64,000 bases of DNA from Aristolochia californica. Lineage: Eukaryota > Streptophyta > Magnoliopsida > Piperales > Aristolochiaceae. The notes beneath the pieces are model-generated. The model had not been told where the DNA came from, did not search any database, and worked only from the letters and a program-made list of their open reading frames with translations. The stretch covers positions 9,860,501 through 9,924,500 of the forward strand of contig JARWKL010000008.1 in the NCBI GenBank assembly GCA_029961685.1, read 5' to 3'. Made by a program: the position numbers and the translations under genes. Below, piece after piece: positions 9,863 to 21,939 of the stretch (its first letter is position 1; each line of letters opens with the position of its first letter).

Positions 9863-12800
9863 TCAAGATTCAAACTGGAAGCGAGAAGCTATATCACGGC
9901 GCAGCATTTCCATGTACTCCTGACAAAGATAAAAGACATTAGAACAACAACAAAAAAACTCGTTGGAAGAAACATACGATATAAAAAATCCCAGATGCTA
10001 GATGAAAACCTTCTCTAATCCATCATCATTGCAGATTTCATCAATCAGATGTTCAGCAATGCTCCCTTCACCATATAGGTAATTGGCACTCTCAGCCACA
10101 CTACGAAGAACACTTGCAGGCGGGTCCCCATGCTCAATGCCTTGTACAGCTTGTCGTAGGTCAATCTGAAGAGATACCACATTTCAATTAAAAACTGTGA
10201 AAGAACAGAGATGGCAGACCACAAATCGCTATATTTCCTGCGAACAGTATGAAAACATATTAAATGCACAATAATACCATCCTTAAATGTACATTCCAAC
10301 AAATTTATTGCTTGAAAAAGTTCACTTCTTCATATCATCACGGAAACCAACTGCCCCATTGATGCATGCAAATCAATATGCAGAATACTTAATCACCAGT
10401 GCAGCAATACCAAAAACAAATACGGAAAGCCAAGTTTAAAACAACAGTATCATTATGAGCATCTCTTCAATGTTGTAGGTGAAGAGAATAACAATATTAA
10501 CATTATAATTTGTACTCATAGGTTTTCTTAAAGATAGTTGGAAGCCAGAAAACTTGGAAAACACCAAGTAATCAAAGGTATTAAAAGAGTTCAAAACACT
10601 AGTAAGTTGTTGAAAGTCTATAAAGAAGTTGAAAAGCACCTCATTGCTCTTGTCATGCACTTTATCATCCAATTTGTCATCCCTATCATGTTTACGCTCA
10701 TCACTTGCTGAAGGTGCTGATGTAGATGCAGGACCATTCAACATCCCACCAAGAGCTTGTGACAAAACAGGCATCAGCTGTTGAAACAATCTAGACATAT
10801 CAAAAGGGCCATGTTGCTCCCTTTCCAAACCTGGAACCATGTTTCCTTCAACATGCTCCACGAATTGATTAATTGCATTTCTCATTGAAGGGCTTTCAGT
10901 AATCTGTTCCAGCATGCCTCTTAAGCCACCAGTTGGAATAAACCCTGCCGGCTGTGACACCCCAGAAAGGAGATTGTCTATCGCAGGACTCGCAACGACT
11001 TGAGACATCAAGCTTGCAGCATCAACTTGTCTGCGTCCAAGACCACCATTTGGTGCATCTGAAGGCAAACTCTCACGAAATTGATCTGAGATGAAAGGCT
11101 GGACTGCGGACTGACTGCAGTCAGACATGTTTTGGTTAGAAGCTCCCCTAGATATAAGGGCCCGCAAAACTTGTTGGCCTCGAGCAATTGACTCTTCAGT
11201 CAGGTTAGGAGATGAGGAGGAATCAGTCCCTGAAACGTTTTCCTGTGACTTTGACAGCCTGCTTCTCCTCTTGAACCATATGCCCAGATTATATCATCAG
11301 GAAGACCAGGTAAAACAACAATAAATAAGACAATTCAAATTCAAGAAATTACTTACCTTCAGCTGCAAACCTCCAGATCCCAGTCCCAAAGGAGGACTAA
11401 TTTCACCTGCCCCGGGATGTATATCTTCGGTGGAACCTGGAGCACTAGTTGAAGCAACATTATCACCCCTGCTCTCAAAATGTCGTGCTTCTGATTTGCA
11501 GGGAAGTGCATCAACAGGGTGTTCTTGTGTCAGCCCCAAAATTCCTCCTCTTTCTTCATTACCAAGTTGGTGATTGTGGGTTTCTGATGAAACATGAGGG
11601 AAAACAGAAGCTCTAAGAGCCCCATTACTACCGCCTCCATCAACTGTCAAATGGATGGAGGTTTGATTCGCCTCATCAGACATCCCACTAGATCTCGACG
11701 AGTCCTGATAAGCTGAATTTCACAAGAAGAAGAATGAAAGGATAACAAAATTAGTACATTATGATATTTGCCACCAGTGGAGTGAACTAATTACCACTAA
11801 TGACCCTTGGAATCTCCCAAAGTTGAACTATGGGCAACCTTACCATGCATGTTACCATCACTGCTGACAGACTCACCCTGATGGATCACAGTTGAAGAGG
11901 TTGAAAAAGACTGAGGAGCTGATTGTGCATTACCCCCCATGTTGGGCTGGACCCCAATGGGTACTGTTGGAGTAGCTCTCTGCAAAGAAGTTTGTGGGCC
12001 GGAGGTCAAGTTTGTTGGATGAGACCTGGCATGGACAGGGTGTAATACACTGAGAACGTGGCCAGATGCCTCCCCAGGGGAACGTGCTGGAATAGCTGTA
12101 AAAATGTTTCTTGCAGGCAGCTCACGTGGAAGCCCAGTTCCAGTTCCACCTGGCTGTGCTTGATTTGCTTCCCCATTATTTGTCCTAGAGCCCACTGAAG
12201 ATAAGGCAGAAGAAACTGAGGACCCTGATGATCACACAAAGTCAGAATAGAGAATCTGGAATGAGAAGAGATATCTAAGAGGTCAAGAATCTCACCAGCA
12301 TGGATGTGAATGTTTATATTCCGATGCACACCTCCTATGCCAACAGGACTCAAAATCCCACTATTTGCCACAGGACCAGCAGATGGGACCCCAATGAAGG
12401 AGCTCATTTGAGAAAGAAATGGCTGCAAAATATAAAGATATCTATATGGGGAAATTTGTCATAAAGGGAGTGAGATTATTTATATATGAATTTATTAACA
12501 ATAACCTGAACCATTATAGGATTTGGCCCTGATGGAGATATGTAAACAGCTGGTCCAGCATTCACAACAGATTCAGCCTACATTTAGCCAGACATTTCCA
12601 ATAAATACTAATCTCAACTTCTGAAATTTCAAACAATATCAAAGGGAGTAGAGACAAAAGGCCTACTGGAGACTGCCCCATCTGGAGGGTCATAACGGTG
12701 CGACCAAGCTCCAACAGAAGGGCGCCTAAATGTTGCACAGCTACTCCTGCTTGCATTGCTTCAGCTTGAATTTGGGCCCGGATTCTTGCATCAGTACTTG

Positions 12801-15800
12801 ATCCCTCTCTTTCCAGGCGCCCAGCAATATTCTACAGAAGATGCAGAACATTAAAAAAAGCAACAGAAGAGATATCTGTGCATACAGATTAGGATTCAAT
12901 GATCAATTAAAAGATTTCAAGTTTTAGACATTGTAAGCCAAAATATTGAAAATTTAATCAGTTTTGTACCTCTACTCATTTCTGGAGTTTAAAAATAATA
13001 GTATAAATTGGATAATAGATACCCAATGTTATCAGAACCAGAATGCATCAGCCAGTTGAACCTGGTTTAACCAGAATTGGCTTGCACTCCAGTTCTGAAA
13101 TCACAAAAACCGGGGGAGGGGGAATACCCAGATGACCAAGACAATTTGGCCTCTTAAACTACCAAAACCGACCAAACATCCAGACTGGTTTCCTTCTCCA
13201 CTTTCGTGTTCGATGGAGGGGGGATCCCTTCATCCTTTGATGCTCTGCAGAAAGAGGGAAGCCAAGCACCCCCCCAACCAAATTCTCATAAAAAAAACAT
13301 AGTTGAGAGGCAGAGCCATCCCCTCCCTCTCTTTCAGTAAAAAGCAGAGGGCAGAGGTGTCCCAATGACACTAAGGATGCTCCCCTACCCTCACATAAAG
13401 AAACAAAGAGGCGGAGGCAGGTGCCCCAACCCCCCCACGTCTCTTTCTCATTGTTGATGGTGAGGGTAATCATCCTTGTCCAGCCTTTTTTTAACTTTCT
13501 TCTTTATAGTATTACTATAATATCATAAAATAAGAAGTTTTCTTTTAAAAAAAACATTTTTGTAGTAGTAGATTCATCTACTTTCCATAACTAGACATCT
13601 TAACTATTAAATATACTATTATAGGCATGTATAGGCACCTTATACAACGTGACATATTAAATATGCAGTAATTATACATTATCATAACTTACAACTAATG
13701 GTACTAAATTAAGTATGATTATTTCAATACATTTACATATGTATTACTAAATATTATACATTCAATTTTATGTAAACTATAATGATACATAAATAATATT
13801 ATATCAATATATGCTTACACTTTATGATGAGATACTGGTACAACCACCACTTAAACCCGGATGAACCAATTTGACCAAAATTAGACAATTCTCCAGTACG
13901 GTGAGGAATTCAAGAATGGTAAGGATTGGAGTTTGGACATTTCTTTATGGAATTTTGAGCCTAAGATGGAAGCACTTTCTCCATGTAATACTTTTTTAGT
14001 TCAAGGGGGAGTTCCACATGATACATAAAATTTTTCTTTTTGATGATATTGATACATAGATAAGACAAAAAAGAACCAAACTTTCAATATTCATTAAAAT
14101 GTCAAGTAGAAGACTTACAGAAAGTGCAGCTCCAGCATGCTCACTAAGGAGTTGCCGTGTTCGATGCACCACAGTTCCTAATGCTTCAGGAGTTGGTAGT
14201 CCCCTTGTGCTGGGCAATGCAGTATCTGGTCTTGCTTGATCATCAGCAGGCAGAGATGACTGAGAACCTGTCAAGTTATGAAAGTTGAAGTTATTTTGAG
14301 TATCTGATCTTGCTGGCTCACCAGCAAGCAGAGACATTGAGAACCTATCAGAATAAATCAACACACACTGACCAAATAACGTTGAAGTTGCTTCTTGTAC
14401 CATATAACAGAAGAAATGCAACCAATTTATTACCATTACCTGATAATACCACTTGCATTCGATTTATGAACTGAGTCAGTGTTGTCAAAGCATCTGGAAT
14501 GACCTAGTTCATGAAAAAGGATGTCAATGAAATAGATCAAGGTGAGGGGGGAGGCAGAGAATATAAGAGAAAAGAGGAATATCAATAGAAAATATAAGAA
14601 AAAGAGAAAGAAAAATCATCATCAGAAAAACAGGAAAAAAGAAAAAGAATAGCAACCATATTTTGTGGAGGAAATGCTACTGCTCCTCCGGTCAATGGTA
14701 ACTGTAGAGGCTGATATAGAGATTGAAATGGAGGAGTGGGAAAGCCCTGACCGGATTGCCCCTGATTCCCAGTCTGAGCTTGGACACCAGTCCCTACATG
14801 TGGTCCTGCTGCTTCCGCACTTTGGGTAGCCTGAACTGCAGAATTGGACTGAAAAAGAATATGTTGAGCTACAAAACTACACAGAGAACGTCTACGAAGT
14901 TATTCCATAAATAAAAAGTAATACTCACGGAAGTGGCAGAAGACATGTTGCTGGTACCACCAGTTGCTGTCAGGTTCCCTATTCCAACAGAATTTAAAAC
15001 TGCCCCAATAATCTGATGGAGATATAACAATACAAAACATAAATAAAAATCAAGCCAAAATCAACTCAACTACATAAACACATGCTGACAAACCTACCCG
15101 ACCAAGATCAGGTACAACTCCTTCACCTTGGTCTCCCCCAATATTGAATGTCCCAAGAACTACACTGTGAGAAACTTGCCCAATCCTGCCCCGGGGCCCA
15201 GTAGCAGTAAAGTCATTTCCTGCCAAAAACAATAAAATCAAACAAAAAGTAAACTAACATGATCAGCATTGACACTACCAGAAAAGTCACACATGACTTA
15301 AAATACTGTAAAATACTCCATTCAAAACTAATCTTATGATGAAAGGAAGTAAAGAAAAAAAAAACTGAAGCAAGTTATTGCAATTCTCTAGCATAATTGA
15401 AGAGCTCAGGAATTTAGATCAAACTATGCAATTTAAAACTTATGGCTCGCACAGTGTCTAAGGTAAGCTTCCAATTTTTAACGTCACGAGCAGACAGGGA
15501 GCGAGAGAGAGAGAGAGAGAGAGAGAGCAAAGAAAACACAATCACAATAAAATATTGCAATAATTTACTTTCTATTTAAAAAGATATCATACGATATTAA
15601 AATAGCCAACATTATCAAAAATATCTAATCAAATCTAGTTTTCTAGATATACTATAAAATTTATGAATTTTTTCATTGCATTTTTTTTAGTTTTTGGGTG
15701 TTTAAGAGAATTTTTTTGGACCAATAAATTTTTTTTTTGAAACTTCACTTTTTTTTTTTTAAATAATACTGAAGCATTGAGAAACCGGAGGGGCGTTGCG

Positions 15801-18435
15801 AGAACTTTTCAAGCCCACAATACTTCCTCCACAACTATTTGACTAATAACTTGTTGGTTCACAAATTCTTTTTTCTCAGAGTAAACATCAAAGATAAAGA
15901 GGAGATAGTTTTTTTTAAATGATTTTTTAATTTTTTAAAGGGTGAAATATTATTAAAAGAAAGAAAGCTAGCAAGAAAGTAGCAAGCAGTGCACAAAAGC
16001 ACTAATAATCAGCATAATGGAAATTAAACACAACTGATAATTCAGATAGCAAGTGTCCCTTTTTAGTGAGTTGGTCTGCCACTGTATTTGCCTCTAGGAA
16101 AGTGACAGTGAGACAGGTCACCAATATGAGTGAATTATTCATCAAACCTCCAACTACACAGACAATCCTCTTTGGCTCATGCAATAACATTTTTGAGCCG
16201 CCAGGAGTGATCACTGGACGGTGGCAATGAGTTTTTTTTAATGTTTACAATGCACACATGAGCAATAGCCCAAATGACTGCCCCTCCCAAGATCCCTAAG
16301 ATTGCTGAATGGAAACCTCCTCCGCCGAGGACCCTCAAGCTTATTTTTGACGGAAGGCATTTGGTAATCCTAGTAAAGCGGGCTTCAATGGTGTGTTTCG
16401 TGATGTCGATGGCAACACTCTCATATCCAACTCCAGTCCTTCGGGAATTATTGATTCTACTGCTACCGAGCTACCTGCCCTCCTGCATGGACTCATCATA
16501 CGTCGGGATCATCTCTGCGGCCCTCTTCTCATTGAAGGTGACTCCAAAGCAGTGATTAGTCAGTGCTCCTCTTCTTGGGATCCACCTTGACGTCATTGGA
16601 ATGTTTATTTTGAAATTTTTAATATTTTATCTTCAATTTCTTATATTTGGTCTACATGAAGGCCAGTGGGCCTCATGATCACTGGTGTCAGAATTGTACC
16701 CAGCGCGCGGCTTCGAATCCCCGCTAGCGCAAAAATTTGATTCATTTCAAAAAAAAAAAAAAATCTTATATTTGGTCTCATGTGCCTAGCTCAGTAAACT
16801 CTCTTGTTGATTCGCTAGCTAAGCCAGGAGCCTCCCCACAATCTCTTGTTGTTAGAGGAGTGCTCCTTCGATCTTGTTCTGGTTCTGTTTGGTTGTAACA
16901 AATTCATCACTCTTTTCAAAAAAATAATTATAAGAAATTTCAAAGATATATGAACTCATGATAGTTGCAAAAATATTTAGCTATATTATCCACATTTTTT
17001 CTCATTTGTGAACCCTATAAAACCAACTCATTAGTGAAAGTGACCTGTTGCACTTCAAAGACATGGACAGCACTAGCTGCAATTCTTGTTAGAAATAAAA
17101 ATCTCAACTACAAGCCCAAAATAATAAAAACAGAGCACAATCAACAAGTATCCTGAGCTCCCAATTTCATTTTCATGGCAATAAGGTAAAGCACAAGAAC
17201 AGTTAACTGGTAGTCTAACAACAAAAACATTGAAAAAGGCAAAAGAAAATTCAAAAGCATGAAAATTGTTTGAAGAAGAAAAAGCATCAAAATGATATCC
17301 ATCCAATTAATACAATCTAAATGCTTGAAAAATCTATGTATATTGAATGGAAAAGCAGATTTTTGTAAATAGTACTGATACTAAAATTCCAAAATAAATA
17401 CAACATCATCTAGAGATTACTATACAAAATATCCTAATACAGAAAAAGACAAATACCCAGTATATAAACCCTATGAAAAAAGAAAAATTATCTGTAAACC
17501 ACGCAGAAAGAACTTTGTTCAAAAAATAAAGGAATCAAAACCTTGGCTATCACTATCTCCATTATGCCCTGCAGGATTTGCCCCCGGTTGATTCTGCATT
17601 TGTGCAGGCAGTCTCTCAACTAAATGGAGGGTATGCCCGTTTTCAACATCTATGATTGTAGTCTTGGAACACAAAAACCATATAAGTTGCAAGAAACAAA
17701 AATTTCAAACACGAATGAATATAATAAAATATATTTAAATTACTGTTAAATAAGTGAAATGGAAATGACAAAACAAGTAATAACAGACTGACATAGAAGG
17801 ATACGATATTCAGAAAGGAGGTGATCATCCTTTAAGACTTTCCCCCTAAAAATAAGCCGCTGCTGAGCCACTGGAACACCAATTGCACTTGCTACTTTCT
17901 CCTTAAACAAAGATACCCGCATCTGAAAGTTTTTCAAAGAAAATAAGAAAATGTATAAAGATGAACAAACAGAATTTTAAACAAAGTGACTTCTTATCTC
18001 ACGAACACATCATTCATATGAAATATTTTTTTGAATGGCATGATACATATAAAATAGAATTAAAATAAACCTGAATGTTACAAAAAGTTATGCAGTATTC
18101 AGATTTCTGTAATCTATAGAAGAACATTAGTTTTTTTTAGAAGAAATATAGAAGAACATTAGTTTTTTTTAGAAGAAATATAGAAGAACATTAGTTAGAT
18201 GTCTAAATGTTATTACACCCAAAGTTATTGAAATATCAGCTAAAATGAACACAAACAAACCCCAGATACCAAAAGAAACTATTCATCACAGTCTTTTTCA
18301 AAATCACATTACATTCTTTTTCACCCGGAAGGAGTAGATTTGAGAATCAAGAGTCTTTATATTAACTTCCACATCAGGTTCCTCCCCATGGACCTGTCTT
18401 GAGCTAGATGCTTCCATAGAACATTCCTCAGCCAT
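9863..18435 (-). CDS. BAG6/Scythe-like ubiquitin-like-domain protein (CIP73-like), 16 coding exons
   Basis: Minus-strand exons: 18435-18313, 17922-17805, 17649-17542, 15219-15098, 15012-14929, 14848-14657, 14503-14440, 14267-14119, 12831-12667, 12577-12506, 12422-12296, 12224-11805, 11712-11357, 11269-10640, 10165-10010, 9919-9863. Every junction is GT-AG and the sum is 2943 nt (980 aa plus stop) with phases that match throughout. Residues about 23-95 form a ubiquitin-like fold (VNIKTLDSQIYSFRV, then QQRLIFRGKVLKDDHLLSEY). The middle is rich in Gln, Pro, Ser and Gly. Residues about 750-850 resemble STI1-type repeats (LMSQVVASPAIDNLL, LEQITESPSMRNAI), and exons 15-16 carry a conserved acidic C-terminus. 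Animal BAG6 handles tail-anchored and misfolded proteins; Lotus CIP73 binds the symbiosis kinase CCaMK. A chaperone or ubiquitin-linked role here is inference. No lesion is seen. Confidence 0.93.
12832..14118 (-). other. Intron 8 of the BAG6-like gene
   Basis: 1287 bp with GT-AG ends. Its centre (about 13020-13480) is G/C-richer and holds runs of Cs and Gs and an AACCTGGTTTAACCAG-like motif, with a loosely similar CCCGGATGAACC at 13860. This suggests an old, unclassified insertion. The rest is AT-rich. Confidence 0.5.
14300..14344 (-). repeat. Partial duplicate of exon 8 start, inside intron 7
   Basis: A 45-bp stretch that resembles the first 46 bp of exon 8 (14222-14267), including the TAG/GTTCTCA acceptor context. 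Use of this upstream acceptor would run into an in-frame stop before exon 8, so the downstream acceptor (GACAG/GTTCTCAG) is the productive one. Confidence 0.8.
15498..15528. repeat. (GA)n microsatellite
   Basis: About 14 GA units within intron 3 of the BAG6-like gene. Confidence 0.9.
16274..16905 (+). pseudogene. LINE-type RNase H relic in intron 3
   Basis: Opposite to the host gene. Reading frames give KLIFDGRHL, then GFNGVFRDVDGNTLISN, TATELPALLHGL and LLIEGDSKAV. After the SINE insertion comes SHVPSSVNSLVDSLAKPGA. This is the plant RNase H domain found at the end of LINE polyproteins: FDG, RD-x-x-G, a conserved E-x-x-AL, EGDS, and N-x-x-x-D-x-LA near the end. At least one frameshift (about 16370-16390) and one stop are present. 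No reverse transcriptase remains. Confidence 0.8.
16654..16763 (+). mobile_element. tRNA-derived SINE
   Basis: A 110-bp insertion with an internal RNA polymerase III promoter: box-A-like GGCCAGTGGGCC at the 5' side and box B GGCTTCGAATCC about 50 bp further on. It ends in about 15 As. It is flanked by a perfect 15-bp target-site duplication, TCTTATATTTGGTCT (16639-16653 and 16764-16778). It splits the RNase H relic; removing it and one TSD copy rejoins the relic. Confidence 0.92.
18118..18196. repeat. Short tandem repeat in intron 1 of the CDS
   Basis: A 35-bp unit containing GAAGAACATTAG and TTTTTTTTAGAAGAAATATA, in about 2.3 copies. Confidence 0.85.
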
Positions 18436-18439
18436 GATC

Positions 18440-21400
18440 CTGACGGACACAAACATTAAAATATAAATAAAGGAAAATGAATAATTTCAAGAAGCAGATT
18501 TCTTAGGAAGAATATGAAAAAAGAGACCTCTTAAAAAGATTTACAGAAATAAACCTCAGCAGAATTTTCAAGCCAGACAATTCTTTCTGTGTTTATCCAC
18601 TTATACCGATTATTTGGTTTTTGCATGTCAAAAAATAAAAATAAAAAATTGTGCTTTTGATAAAGAAGAAGAACAGGAAGAAATACACTCATTCATCAAA
18701 CAATTTAAAAAAAAAAGCAATCTGATAATTTTGCTACACCAGTGTAGGAGCATAAGTATGATATCCAAGGAACGATTTTGTATGATGAGAAAAAATTCCT
18801 AATTTCTTCTCACACTTCAGTCTTACTAAGAGAATAATCTAATAGTTAAAAAAAATAAAAGAGAATAATCTTCACTAATTGAGCTAAAAAATAGCACCAA
18901 ATAGGAGATCCAGTTGATCCCAGCAGATTTATGCTCACCAAACAAATTCTTCGATGCAGCCCAGATTTTTATGGTTTAATAACATTAAAGAAGATTCATT
19001 TTTTTCCATTACAATGTCAATCCAGTAAATAAACAGAGAAAACAGATTTTAGCTTATCTGGTACACATTGTAAGAGGATCATTGCAAAAAACAAGTCTTA
19101 AAAAAATTATCAAGTGGTTCAGCCAGTAACATGATTTTCTTTCCATTTCAAAAAAAAAAAAACATGATTTTCTTTCAATTTGTCCATATGACAAACACAT
19201 CAAACACTTGGTGGTCTCAGATGACATCAACAGCCTGATTTTGCCATTAGTACCCAGTATTGACACAAGATAGCTTGAGCAGCGACTGAGTAGACAAAAT
19301 GTAATTTTCCTACAGAAATTACTCAAAATGAATGCATCTATGCATTACAAGAATGAAATTAAACACAAGAAAGGAGGAAACTGAATGTAAAATGTTCCCA
19401 GCATCTATGGAATTTATAGTAATAATGTCTCCATGCATTAGTTATGATCTTTTTCCATTTAAAAAAGGAACAATCAAAAAGGTTTGAATACAATTCATGC
19501 TCGTTTCCTTTCCCAATCCTTTCCCTTCAAAAGCTCAATCAGCCAATCCCATGAAGCCAATACAAGAGCAATAATTCTAAAGCTCATACAAAAATTGGTA
19601 TATGAGTATATAGATATCCCAACAGTCAGATTTTAACTGGTTATTACTCCATAATGAGAATAGGTATCATGTCTGTTCAGAAATATAATTTCTACCACAG
19701 GTCATAATCTTATCAAATTTGTCAACTGGGTTTCTATGTTCATGCATCATCTGAATTTTGATTTTAAATGGCTTATTTAGGTATTGAAATTTTGCCTTTA
19801 TCATTTACAACTTAATACCTTTGGAAGCCCTCAGGCAAATCCAGTGGTAGCCAGCATTTGTGCATTCCTGTCTCCATTAAATGGGTCTGGAGTATAAACC
19901 AGATCCACCTGCTCCAAATGCAATTATCTTGGGACCTACCAATGTGTTGAAACTCTCCCCCTAATATTGAAGTGACCAATTCCACTATTATTCTTTATGT
20001 TCTTTCTGAATTTCTTCACAATAGAGAATCACTGAAGAAATCTGAAGAACCAGGCTACATAAAGAAATCTGAAGTCATAGAAGAACCAGCAATGACTTAC
20101 AGAAGCTCCTACCAACTTAGAAAAACAATGGACTCTCAACAATTTGACAACTCCAGACCACCCATGAAAGTGACAACGCCAAATGTGTTTAACATTCAAA
20201 ATTTTGATGACTTACAGAAGCACCTAACAACTTGGAAAACAATGGACTCTCAACAATTTGATAACTCAAGACCACCCCAAATCTCTTTATCATCTAAAAT
20301 TTCTACATAATATGAAAAGGCACTATTGCGACAAAATCAAATTCCATACACAAATGCTACATGAATACATTTATAAACTAGAAAAATATCCTCTAAGATT
20401 TTCCTGTTGATAAAGTAATGAATCATAGATTATAATTCTCCCCATTTAAAAACAATTAGACAAGAAATGATCATATCTTAGTATATGCTTTCAGAAGAAT
20501 ATATGAAAACATACCTTTGGGATCTTTATCCAAGAAACCTACTCATCAAACTTTATCCAAGTATTGATCTGATATGTCAAGTTTAAATTAGTGATATAAA
20601 ATATTTAAATCTTCTGAATTGTATAGCTATTTCCACTTTAGAGGATTTATACCAACATGATAAAACACTGAAACTGCATTTTGTTGGACATTATGTGTTT
20701 TAGTTAAATATTTTTTAACCAAAACAACTGAAGGTTGCGCAAACATAAGTCAATACCAATAAGAACCCTACTTGAACATCTTTGACTGCATTCGGAGAAT
20801 TAGATTCTCAAGGTTTTCAAGGTTCTCAAGAACCGTGAGGAACTTATATTCCAACAGAAATGAAATAATAACATCTACGCAGCAATACCCTGTAAAGAAG
20901 AATCTTCCCTATTTGTAGATAGTGATGATCATTTCTATCATCCTACATGTATTGAAACACTTGACACTAAACATTTATACTTTTGTGGTACGCTCTTATC
21001 CCACTTGAGATCTGTCCAATAGTGGGGGTAGTGCTACATGAGAACCAATCACCGCAGATGGTGGTGACTGTTAAAATAAATATCAACGAAAGATCAAAAA
21101 AGTAAAATATTCGTCATTCTCTCACTCTTCATGAACAAAGAAAAAAAAAGTCATTCTTCTGAAAAACTTACATTACTAAACTAGGTTACTAGTATTTACT
21201 CTATGATCTGTGTGACAAATTAAAAGAAAAAAACTTCTACAGCTCTTTTGTTGGTTAAACCTATTCGCTGATAAACAACTAAGAGCATCTTGAATAACAA
21301 CCCCAAAGTTAAGAGTAAAGAACAAAGCTGTTAGCCATTTCGCACGCTAACCAAAACTCACTTGTAGTACGCTGGAAGAGACAGAAGAAGTCACTACTTC

Positions 21401-21662
21401 TAGAACTAACCCAAAAAGTTTACGAATGAACCACTAATTGCGAGAAATAAATAACAACATAATAAGAGGGCGGCAAGGGAATCCTTCTCTTAAGAATAAA
21501 AGAAACCGTGCACAAGAAAAAACGGCACCTTGGAGAAAAAACTTCTATCAGCAATAGAAAAGCTGTAAACTTCCAATCCGAGCTTTTACATAAAACCAAA
21601 CTAAAATAGAAACGATAAGAGCACGAGAACAATGAAAAATGTTTTGATAGGGAGAATCGTAC
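18440..21662 (-). other. 5' UTR intron of the BAG6-like gene
   Basis: The acceptor TCCGTCAG/GATC lies four bases before the start codon, and a donor CGGAG/GTACG lies at 21662-21661. The predicted intron is about 3.2 kb, AT-rich, with no coding sequence that I recognise. Long leader introns in plants often raise expression; whether this one does is unknown. Confidence 0.65.
20094..20280. repeat. Pair of direct repeats, about 72 bp, in the 5' UTR intron
   Basis: Copies at about 20094-20165 and 20209-20280 share GACTTACAGAAGC, CAATGGACTCTCAACAATTT and GACCACCC. An open frame crosses both (19972-20310), but it has no known domain and is probably insertion debris. Confidence 0.75.
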
Positions 21663-21790
21663 CTCCGTGGACGGAACCCAAGTTCAGATCGATATCGGCC
21701 TCCGACCACCGGAAGACAAATGAGGAGAACGAACAGGAAGAAACTAGGGGATACCGGAGGGCAGATGAGTTGAAAAAACACAGATTCTGA
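21663..21790 (-). other. 5' UTR exon of the BAG6-like gene
   Basis: Inferred from a good donor at its lower end (CACGGAG/GTACGA) and a TATA-like motif 28-35 bp beyond its upper end. No open frame leads into the start codon from here, which fits a leader exon. Confidence 0.55.
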
Positions 21791-21817
21791 GCGAAGAAAT
21801 GTATAACCGGCTAGGAG

Positions 21818-21825
21818 TTTTTATA
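21818..21825 (-). promoter_or_regulatory. TATA box of the BAG6-like gene
   Basis: TATAAAAA on the minus strand, placed to start transcription near 21787-21793. Confidence 0.55.
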
Positions 21826-21931
21826 ATATGTTTGAAATATTAGTACAGGAATACACATCCGTGGCAGAGAGGTGCGACTCTGGCTCCTCGAATACGCTCT
21901 TGTTGGACGCCCGAGCGGTTCCAAACGGTTT

Positions 21932-21937
21932 GGGCCA
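21932..21937 (-). promoter_or_regulatory. GGCCCA (site II-like) promoter element
   Basis: GGCCCA on the minus strand about 140 bp upstream of the predicted start site. Such motifs are bound by TCP factors in many broadly expressed plant genes. Assigned by motif only. Confidence 0.35.
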
Positions 21938-21939
21938 GT

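Noticed and set aside
10436..11167. 243-residue open frame taken as a separate gene
   Set aside because: It is exon 14 of the BAG6-like gene plus read-through into the following intron after the GT donor at 10639.
16654..16763. A functional tRNA gene
   Set aside because: A- and B-box-like motifs are present, but no cloverleaf or acceptor pairing is evident. It ends in poly(A) with a 15-bp TSD, so it is a SINE.
17746..17937. Open frame starting MKNFQMRV as the start of the ubiquitin-like protein
   Set aside because: The bases before ATGCGG are a splice acceptor (CTTTCAG). An upstream exon (18313-18435) supplies the real N-terminus of the fold, and the 3' part of the frame runs into an intron.
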